Notes under the pieces: model-generated
The model's input: the letters and a program-made list of their open reading frames with translations, nothing else
The model's database searches: none
Told to the model about the DNA's origin: nothing
Program-made: the position numbers and the translations under genes
Shown here: piece after piece, positions 1 to 5,073 of the stretch
Numbering within the stretch: position 1 is the stretch's first letter
Layout: every line of letters begins with the position of its first letter
DNA from: Verrucomicrobiia bacterium
Lineage (GTDB): Bacteria; Verrucomicrobiota; Verrucomicrobiia; Limisphaerales; Palsa-1400
Reading direction: 5' to 3'
DNA: 5,073 bases
Assembly (NCBI GenBank): GCA_025934545.1
Contig: JAICXV010000246.1
Coordinates: 1-5,073 of the forward strand

Positions 1-583
1 AGAGCAGGGCGAAGAGAAGCAACAAAAACGCAATCGCGGCAACTATCGTCGCCATGACCTTTAAAGTTTTGGCCTGGTGAATCATGCGTTCGCTTTCGGC
101 GCGTCGCGCTTCTCTGAACATCTGAAATTCTTTGTCTAAATGTTCAGGCGTGGTCACTTCTTCCTTGAGCTGCAACGTGAGCCAAGGTTGCTCGCGCGCG
201 CCGAATTCAGCGGGCAATTTCCCGAGCGTCGTGCTATCCGCTTCGACGAAGCCGACCGCTTTTTTCCAATACGGCGCTTTTTCGGTCGTCCATAAGCGGA
301 ACAGGCCAACATTTTGGGCGAGTGTTTGGAGGCGTTTCCAGAGCAGCGGACGGATTTGATCCGTCAAACCGAAGTCAATGTAGGCTTCGCTGTGAATGCG
401 TCCCTGTTGCGCGGTGATTTGAATGGCGATCGCGCCGGAAAGTCTCCCGTTCTGATCGATGGCCACCTGGAAATCGGTGAATTGCTTTTCTAATTGCGAT
501 GCCGGCAGGCCCGCTGCTTGCCAGAGCGCAACTAACCCCCGAAGGTCGTCGGTCGTCGCTCGTCTCGTCGTAAAGGTAAACAT
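1..583 (-). CDS. GNAT-fold protein with C-terminal membrane segment, 3' end off window
   Basis: The reading frame opens at an ATG (583-581) and stays open to the window edge, giving 194 residues without a stop. Residues 3-20 (TFTTRRATTDDLRGLVAL) read like the first strand and helix of GNAT acetyltransferases, and WTTEKAPYWKKAVGFVEA at 98-115 resembles the late GNAT strand plus the Tyr/Gly-Phe region. However, the acetyl-CoA pyrophosphate loop (R/QxxGxG/A), expected near 72-80, reads GLTDQIRPL and lacks the glycines, so catalysis is doubtful. After a charged, probably helical stretch (about 146-175), a hydrophobic run VMATIVAAIAFLLLLFALL (176-194) looks like a membrane segment cut by the window end. 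The start lies 17 bases after the pheA stop, suggesting co-transcription. A GGAG sits only one base before the ATG, too close for a normal ribosome site, so initiation may rely on coupling. Substrate and role are unknown. The GNAT assignment is by pattern only. Confidence 0.72.
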   Translation of the reverse strand, partial: MFTFTTRRATTDDLRGLVALWQAAGLPASQLEKQFTDFQVAIDQNGRLSGAIAIQITAQQGRIHSEAYIDFGLTDQIRPLLWKRLQTLAQNVGLFRLWTTEKAPYWKKAVGFVEADSTTLGKLPAEFGAREQPWLTLQLKEEVTTPEHLDKEFQMFREARRAESERMIHQAKTLKVMATIVAAIAFLLLLFALL

Positions 584-600
584 ACTCCGAAGCGCGTGTT

Positions 601-1662
601 TTAATCCGAGTTCGGATATGAGCCGAGCACTTTTGCGAAGTTGCAGACGCGGTTCAGGTCTGTGATCGCTTTGGCGACTTTGTGATCTTCCATGTGGCCA
701 TCGCAATCAACGAAAAAGAAATATTCCCAGGCCTTGCGTTTGCTTGGGCGTGACTCGATTTTCGTCATGTTGATTTTGTATTTGCGAAACGGGCCAAGCG
801 CGTTGTGCAACGCGCCGACTTGGTCGGCCATGCTCAACATCAAGCTCGTGCGATCGTGGCCTGTGGGCGGGCTGCATTGCCGGCCGAGCACAAGAAAACG
901 TGTGGCATTGGTGCTGAGGTCCTGAATGTCGCGCTCGATCACGGGCAAATTGTATTTTTCGGCCGCTAAAAAGCCAGTGATGGCCGCGCCATTTGGGGTC
1001 TTTGCCGCGAGCTCGGCGGAACGCGCGTTCGATGAAGTCTCGAGGATTTCCACGTGCGGTAAATTTTTCTGCACGTAAAGCCGGTTTTGGCCGAGCGCCT
1101 GCGGATGGACGTAGAGCTTTTTGATGTCGCGCAACTTCGATTTACTGCCGAGGCAATACTGAATTTTCAAAATGATTTGCGCGACGATTTTCAAATCGCT
1201 TTCGACGAACATGTCGAGCGTGTGCGTGACCACGCCTTCGGTCGAGTTCTCCACGGGCACGACCCCGTAATCGGCGCGCTGCTTGGCAACTTCGGTGAAC
1301 ACGTCGGCGATTGTTTTCTGTTCCGCGTACTTGAGGCTCGCGCCGAATTTTTGAATCGCCGCCTGGTGCGTGAACGTCGCCTCGGGCCCGAGATACGCGA
1401 TGGACATCGTCTTTTCGAGCGAGAGCGCGCTCGACATAATTTCGCGATAAATCGCGCGTAACGAATCCTCCGTCATCGGACCCTGATTGATTTTGGCAAC
1501 GCGTTGGAAGACGTGCCGTTCACGATGAGGCGCGTAGATTTCTTCGCCGGCTTTGATTTTTATCGCGCCGATTTCCAGAACATGTTTGGTGCGTTCGTTG
1601 AGGAGCCGGACGATTTGTTCGTCGAGCTTATCAATCGCCTTGCGATGTTCAGGGATGTTCAT
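601..1662 (-). CDS. pheA: Bifunctional chorismate mutase / prephenate dehydratase (P-protein)
   Basis: Converts chorismate to prephenate and then prephenate to phenylpyruvate, the committed steps to phenylalanine; cytoplasmic. From the ATG at 1662 the protein has 353 residues. Residues 1-85 are an AroQ-class chorismate mutase: Arg7, Arg24, Lys35, Arg47 and Glu48 line up with E. coli Arg11, Arg28, Lys39, Arg51 and Glu52, and Glu83 falls near the E. coli Gln88 position, as in many non-enteric P-proteins. Prephenate dehydratase spans about 87-262: AYLGPEATFT (89-98), PVENSTEG (136-143) and the catalytic-type NATRF (252-256). A C-terminal ACT domain (about 270-350) carries GALH (283-286) and ESRP (303-306), the phenylalanine-binding signatures, so feedback inhibition by phenylalanine is expected. 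A TTG at 1707 would add 15 residues, but the mutase fold begins right after Met at 1662, so I prefer the ATG, though no clear Shine-Dalgarno precedes it. It lies downstream of dnaA and 17 bases upstream of the GNAT-like gene. All domains are intact. Confidence 0.96.
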   Translation of the reverse strand: MNIPEHRKAIDKLDEQIVRLLNERTKHVLEIGAIKIKAGEEIYAPHRERHVFQRVAKINQGPMTEDSLRAIYREIMSSALSLEKTMSIAYLGPEATFTHQAAIQKFGASLKYAEQKTIADVFTEVAKQRADYGVVPVENSTEGVVTHTLDMFVESDLKIVAQIILKIQYCLGSKSKLRDIKKLYVHPQALGQNRLYVQKNLPHVEILETSSNARSAELAAKTPNGAAITGFLAAEKYNLPVIERDIQDLSTNATRFLVLGRQCSPPTGHDRTSLMLSMADQVGALHNALGPFRKYKINMTKIESRPSKRKAWEYFFFVDCDGHMEDHKVAKAITDLNRVCNFAKVLGSYPNSD

Positions 1663-1806
1663 TCGTTCAATGCCGGTGAAAATGAGGGAATTTGCGCACT
1701 TCGGCAAGGCGGAAGCAGCAACGGGTTAGCTACCGGCGATAGCGAGGCACGACAGTTATGCCGGCTTCGAGCTTCAATACCGCGATGAGATCGACTGAAA
1801 CGCCGG

Positions 1807-3177
1807 TTAGCGCATCAATTGCTTTTCCAAATAGTGCACGACTTGGCGGACGTGCGCGTCGACTTCCATGCGGTCTTTCACCAAGCGACAGGCGTGCAAG
1901 ACAGTGCCGTGATCGCGGCCACCGAACGCTTCGCCGATGGTGTTGAGCGAACTGTCGGTCATTTGGCGCGAGAGGAACATGGCGATTTGCCTGGGAAACG
2001 CGATATTCTCCGGACGTCGCTTGCTGCTCATGTCGGCGAGACGAATATCAAAATGTTCGGCGACGCGCTTCTGAATAGTATCAATGTTGATCGCGAACCG
2101 GCCTTCTTCGTGCAAAACTTCGCGTAAGAGGCTTTCGACGGTTTGCAGAGTGATTTTTTTGCCCGTGAGCGAGGCGAAAGATGCGACACGAATGAGCGCC
2201 CCTTCGAGCCGACGGATATTCGTGCGGATGCGATTCGCGAGAAATTGCAAAATTTCTTCAGGCAGTTCGACGCCCATCGCCGCACCCTTTTTGCGGAGGA
2301 TGGCCATGCGCGTTTCAGCGTCGGGCGCTTGCATCTCGCAAACCAGGCCCCATTCGAAACGCGAGACGAGCCGTTGTTCGAGGTTCTGGATTTCGCTGGC
2401 CGGACGATCGCACGAAAGCACAATTTGTTTGTGCGCTTCGTGGAGGGCGTTGAATGTGTGGAAAAATTCTTCCTGGATGCGCTCTTTGCCGGCGAGAAAT
2501 TGGATGTCATCGATCAGCAGCACATCGGCTTGACGATATTTGCGGCGAAACTTGACGACCTGATTGTTTTGGATCGCGTCGATGTATTCGTTGGTAAATT
2601 TCTCGGACGAGAGATACATCACACGCGCGCCCTTTTTGCTGTGGCCAACATGCTGACCGATGGCGTGGAGCAGGTGAGTCTTGCCGAGTCCGACGCCGCC
2701 GTGCAGGAAAAGCGGGTTGTAAGATTTTCCCGGCGCCGAAGCGACGGCTTGCGCGGCTGCATGCGCGTGATTGTTGTTTTCGCCAACGACAAAAGTGTCG
2801 AAGGTGTTCTTTGGATTGAACGAACCTTCCGTGGTCTTGGCGGTGCTGCGTTCGGCAACCTCAATCGAGATTTTAGCTTTGGCTTTGATTTCGTCAGCCG
2901 GTTTGGGCACATGCGCTTGCGGCGCAACGTTGCTGACGCGGAATTTTACTTTGAGCTGTTGCCCGGACACGCTCGCGAGAACGTCGCGGAGCAGGCCGGC
3001 GTAATTGTCTTTGAGCCACACTTCGCAGAAGTCGTCGGCGACTTCGAGCGTGACGGTGTCCGCTTCGAGCACAGTTGCTTTGAGCGGATGGAACCAAAGA
3101 TTGTAGATGTCTGGGTTGAGAGTGGTGCGGAGCACTTGCTGCGCCGCCTGCCAAATTTTTTCCGCGGATGCTTGCAT
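1807..3177 (-). CDS. dnaA: Chromosomal replication initiator protein DnaA
   Basis: AAA+ ATPase that binds DnaA boxes at oriC, opens the duplex and recruits the replicative helicase. It has 456 residues, within the usual range. Domain I is about 1-80, with WFHPLKA at 28-34. A short variable linker follows (about 82-118). Domain III has NTFDTFVVG (124-132), Walker A GGVGLGKT (160-167), Walker B LLIDDIQFL (220-228), a sensor 1 region LSCDRP (254-259), arginine-finger candidate Arg273 in SRFEWG, and sensor 2 IRRLEGAL (321-328, Arg322). Domain IV (about 365-456) has FPRQ (Arg396, equivalent to E. coli Arg399) and the DnaA signature GGRDHGTVLHAC (419-430). The ATG at 3177 is chosen over a TTG at 3225 because GGAAAG at 3190-3185 lies 7 bases before it and domain I begins there. 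The 481-base upstream gap contains DnaA boxes, fitting autoregulation or a nearby origin. pheA follows in the same direction after 144 bases. Confidence 0.98.
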   Translation of the reverse strand: MQASAEKIWQAAQQVLRTTLNPDIYNLWFHPLKATVLEADTVTLEVADDFCEVWLKDNYAGLLRDVLASVSGQQLKVKFRVSNVAPQAHVPKPADEIKAKAKISIEVAERSTAKTTEGSFNPKNTFDTFVVGENNNHAHAAAQAVASAPGKSYNPLFLHGGVGLGKTHLLHAIGQHVGHSKKGARVMYLSSEKFTNEYIDAIQNNQVVKFRRKYRQADVLLIDDIQFLAGKERIQEEFFHTFNALHEAHKQIVLSCDRPASEIQNLEQRLVSRFEWGLVCEMQAPDAETRMAILRKKGAAMGVELPEEILQFLANRIRTNIRRLEGALIRVASFASLTGKKITLQTVESLLREVLHEEGRFAINIDTIQKRVAEHFDIRLADMSSKRRPENIAFPRQIAMFLSRQMTDSSLNTIGEAFGGRDHGTVLHACRLVKDRMEVDAHVRQVVHYLEKQLMR

Positions 3178-3184
3178 TGGTTTT

Positions 3185-3190
3185 CTTTCC
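3185..3190 (-). promoter_or_regulatory. Ribosome binding site of dnaA
   Basis: On the minus strand GGAAAG is followed by seven bases and then the ATG at 3177. It supports this start over the upstream TTG at 3225. Confidence 0.65.
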
Positions 3191-3208
3191 GTAGCCCGAT
3201 AACCAGCG

Positions 3209-3217
3209 TTATTCACC
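3209..3217 (+). promoter_or_regulatory. DnaA box, one mismatch, near dnaA start
   Basis: TTATTCACC differs from TTATNCACA only in the last base. It lies 32 bases upstream of the dnaA start codon, probably in its 5' untranslated region, where DnaA could repress its own gene. Confidence 0.4.
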
Positions 3218-3350
3218 GGCCCCAAAGACTGGCTTTTCGAGGGTTTCCGCAGAGTGGCGCAAAAATTGAGAAAAATTTATTGAAATCACCCCATTTAGCC
3301 GAAGCGCGCCATTCCATGAGAAAATCGAAACGTAAGTAAGTGTAAGTCTT

Positions 3351-3359
3351 TGATTCACA
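3351..3359 (+). promoter_or_regulatory. DnaA box, one mismatch
   Basis: TGATTCACA differs from TTATNCACA at the second base. It directly precedes the AT-rich tract TAAAATATCTTATAAT (3361-3376), an arrangement seen where DnaA opens DNA, though chance is possible for a single imperfect 9-mer. Confidence 0.4.
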
Positions 3360-3505
3360 GTAAAATATCTTATAATCGAGCGGATGCCATTCAGTTAGTT
3401 TTCAATCGGACAAATCGCACATGACCATCACCGAATGGGTGTGTGAGTTTTTTAAGCGTCTTTTTATCTTCTGACTAGGACAATGTGTTAAGAGTTATTC
3501 GGAAG

Positions 3506-3514
3506 TTATTCACA
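3506..3514 (+). promoter_or_regulatory. DnaA box, perfect match
   Basis: TTATTCACA matches the general box TTATNCACA in full. It lies between dnaA and the P-II gene, with a degenerate copy (TTATTCGGA) 11 bases upstream in the same orientation. Confidence 0.6.
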
Positions 3515-3625
3515 ACCCAAAAAACCCTTGAAAATCGGGCATTCCATTAAGGTCATCTCAGTTTGGAAGCGCATTATCAGGGGTTCCAACATGGTCGTAT
3601 CAATTTAACGCAATAAAATAGGACT

Positions 3626-3650
3626 CCTCAGCCATCACGTGATGGTGAGG
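3626..3650 (-). terminator. Hairpin just after the P-II gene, possible terminator
   Basis: A 14-base perfect palindrome (CCATCACGTGATGG, 3632-3645) is extended by CCTCA (3626-3630) and TGAGG (3646-3650) with one bulged base at 3631. It starts 8 bases after the P-II stop codon. On the minus strand it is followed by AGTCCTATTTTATTG, only a weak T-rich tail, so termination may be inefficient, or the hairpin may mainly protect the mRNA 3' end. A protein-binding dyad is an alternative. Confidence 0.45.
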
Positions 3651-3658
3651 CAAATTGT

Positions 3659-4207
<549 letters not shown>

Positions 4208-4242
4208 TCACCCAGTATTTTCCGGCTTAAAGATTTATGTGA

Positions 4243-4271
4243 ACTATTTTTGAATAATTTTCGATAGTCAA
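4243..4271 (-). promoter_or_regulatory. Candidate sigma-70-type promoter for the P-II gene
   Basis: On the minus strand TTGACT (4271-4266, five of six to TTGACA) is followed by 17 bases and then AATAGT (4248-4243, four of six to TATAAT). It would give a leader of about 240 bases. A second, closer candidate is TTTACA, 16 bases, TAACAT (-10 at 4028-4023), with a very short leader. Hexamer matching alone cannot decide between them. Confidence 0.3.
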
Positions 4272-4285
4272 ATGTCTATTGACTA
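4265..4285. repeat. Perfect 7-bp inverted repeat with 7-base spacer
   Basis: TAGTCAA (4265-4271) and TTGACTA (4279-4285) are exact reverse complements around ATGTCTA. Each arm contains TTGACT reading outward, so this may be a dyad operator, a back-to-back pair of -35 elements, or chance. Confidence 0.5.
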
Positions 4286-4309
4286 AGAGCCCGAAACATG
4301 GTTTGGTAG

Positions 4310-4494
4310 GAACCGGATTTGGGAAGAATTTGCGGGCAAAGATAATGGAATTGTTCTTTGTTGCCCGAGTAGATTTTCGGTATTGGTATTGTACAGGCCA
4401 GCATCGAGAAACCCCTAATCCTACTAATTGTACTAAATTCGAAAATTCCCCGGCCTTTTTGGTCATCTCCTGACCACCTAGGCCGGTTTTTTTT
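4310..4494 (+). ncRNA. Possible small RNA or thiE leader ending at a strong terminator
   Basis: No gene is recognisable upstream of the strong plus-strand terminator at 4450-4494, so a short rightward transcript is inferred. Its 5' end is unknown; I place it near 4310 because TTGACT at 4279-4284 could be a -35 element, but no good -10 follows. The segment contains a stable hairpin with perfect 7-bp arms (CGGGCAA 4333-4339, TTGCCCG 4361-4367) and two GGTATT copies in tandem (4379-4390). It matches no RNA family that I can recognise. It may be a free small RNA or a leader whose read-through expresses thiE 67 bases further on. Confidence 0.3.
4450..4494 (+). terminator. Strong Rho-independent terminator, rightward
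   Basis: CCGGCCT (4450-4456) pairs with AGGCCGG (4480-4486). After a 3 by 3 internal loop, TGGTCA (4460-4465) pairs with TGACCA (4471-4476) around a TCTCC loop. Eight T follow (4487-4494). No matching T run is present in the other direction, so it acts on plus-strand transcripts only. Confidence 0.85.
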
Positions 4495-4561
4495 GTACTT
4501 TTAACGCGAAAGCGCAAAGAAAAGATGACAATGAAGGGCGTCGGAGTATTAAGCTGTTGCG

Positions 4562-5073
4562 GTGAAACCGCTCGATCAGTGCCAACTTTATACGTTTGTC
4601 GACACGGCATATCTCCACGGGCGGGATCCCGAGGACGTGGCGCATCAACTTTGTGAGGGCGGGTCGGACTTGATTCAGCTGCGCGCAAAGACTTCGACAC
4701 CGGATGACGTTTGTCGAATGGCAGAAAAAATTCTGCCGGTAACGCGCGCCGCTAACGTAGGATTAGTCATCAACGATTTTCCCGATGTGGCGCTAAAGAT
4801 CGGCGCGGACCTTTGCCACCTTGGGCAGGAAGATTTTTTCGACACTGGTTATACGAATGTTGCAGACGTTTCCGGCGGAAAATTGTCCATTGGCCTTAGC
4901 ACGCACGCTCCCAAAGAGGCTGAGCGCGCCCTTGCCGCGGGGCCTGCTTATATCGCCATCGGACCCGTTTATGCGACCGGCACGAAGCCGACGGCAAAAC
5001 CGGTGACTCTTCAATACGTGCGCTGGGCGGCAAACAACGTAAAAATCCCGTGGTTTGCGATTGGTGGAATCAA
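4562..5073 (+). CDS. thiE: Thiamine-phosphate synthase, 3' end off window
   Basis: Joins 4-amino-5-hydroxymethyl-2-methylpyrimidine diphosphate to the thiazole phosphate to give thiamine phosphate; a cytoplasmic TIM-barrel enzyme. The window holds the first 170 residues of a protein family usually a little over 200 long. Signatures appear in order: CQLYTFVD (7-14), QLRAK (39-43) for pyrimidine diphosphate binding, INDFPDVALKIGADLCHLGQED (70-91) with Asp72 and Asp91 at the metal-binding positions, GLSTH (111-115) with the conserved Ser113, GPVYATGTK (134-142) with Lys142, and FAIGGI (165-170) at the phosphate-binding strand. The start is GTG at 4562: an in-frame TAA at 4550-4552 excludes longer forms, and the next ATG lies beyond QLRAK. 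A GGAG at 4543-4546 is 15 bases away, too far for a good ribosome site, so translation may be weak. No TPP riboswitch is recognisable upstream, but a strong terminator ends 67 bases before the start. Confidence 0.93.
   Translation, partial: MKPLDQCQLYTFVDTAYLHGRDPEDVAHQLCEGGSDLIQLRAKTSTPDDVCRMAEKILPVTRAANVGLVINDFPDVALKIGADLCHLGQEDFFDTGYTNVADVSGGKLSIGLSTHAPKEAERALAAGPAYIAIGPVYATGTKPTAKPVTLQYVRWAANNVKIPWFAIGGI

Larger units (their letters stand above)
3178..3658. other. Non-coding region upstream of dnaA, candidate oriC / dnaA control region
   Basis: This 481-base stretch has no plausible gene. It holds a perfect DnaA box (3506-3514), two one-mismatch boxes (3209-3217 and 3351-3359) and a degenerate one (TTATTCGGA, 3495-3503), all in the same orientation. 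There are AT-rich tracts at 3261-3288 (24 of 28 bases A or T) and 3361-3376 that could serve as unwinding elements, and a short array of GTAAGT-like repeats at 3332-3347. Many bacteria place oriC beside dnaA, which makes this the best candidate in the window. The box number is low for a full origin, so it may only be the autoregulated dnaA promoter. No confident dnaA promoter hexamers were found. Confidence 0.45.

Noticed and set aside
2143..3339. 398-codon plus-strand frame
   Set aside because: It is antisense to dnaA for almost all its length; the opposite strand encodes an unmistakable DnaA.
3350..3376. TTGATT and TATAAT as a plus-strand promoter
   Set aside because: The spacer is only 15 bases and no plus-strand gene follows; the AT-rich tract fits better as part of the DnaA-box region.
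4425..4450. tRNA or tmRNA T-arm-like TTCGAAA
   Set aside because: The flanking bases do not form the 5-bp T stem and no acceptor or anticodon arms can be drawn.
4279..4473. 64-codon plus-strand frame ending inside the terminator
   Set aside because: It starts with TTG overlapping the -35-like hexamer, lacks a ribosome site, shows no recognisable domain and stops within the terminator loop.
4227..4700. 157-codon minus-strand frame
   Set aside because: Its N-terminal third is antisense to thiE and the rest crosses the terminator hairpin; composition and content resemble no family. An internal ATG at 4466 has AGGAG directly adjacent, too close to work as a ribosome site.

Overview
The window is a piece of bacterial chromosome holding five protein genes: three complete housekeeping genes (pheA, dnaA and a P-II regulator gene) and two genes cut by the window ends (a GNAT-like protein on the left, thiE on the right). 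I infer a Gram-negative-type bacterium of moderate GC content. The fused chorismate mutase/prephenate dehydratase with an ACT domain and the wording of the DnaA domain IV helices recall Verrucomicrobiota or related PVC bacteria. That placement is a recollection of family sequences, not a search result, and is weak.

Layout, left to right: (1) 583-1, minus strand: 5' part of a GNAT-fold protein that gains a membrane segment just before the window edge. (2) 1662-601, minus: pheA, bifunctional P-protein, 17 bases upstream of the GNAT-like gene. (3) 3177-1807, minus: dnaA, 144 bases upstream of pheA. These three genes are co-directional and may form one transcription unit, with no convincing terminator between them. 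(4) 3178-3658: non-coding, with one perfect and two near-perfect DnaA boxes and AT-rich tracts, a candidate oriC or dnaA control region. (5) 3997-3659, minus: P-II nitrogen-regulatory protein, followed by a hairpin. (6) 3998-4561: AT-richer non-coding region with two Rho-independent terminator-like hairpins reading to the right, a perfect inverted repeat that places two -35-like hexamers back to back, and several other stable hairpins. (7) 4562 to the right edge, plus strand: thiE, thiamine-phosphate synthase.

The genes do not form one pathway. DnaA starts replication, PheA makes phenylpyruvate for phenylalanine, P-II senses the nitrogen/carbon state, and ThiE joins the two halves of thiamine phosphate. 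The least explained part is the 564-base gap between the P-II gene and thiE. A strong terminator at 4450-4494 has no recognisable gene in front of it, so it may end a small RNA or an attenuated leader of thiE. No mobile element, CRISPR array, tRNA or rRNA was seen. No wholly new system is demonstrated; the candidates below are modest.
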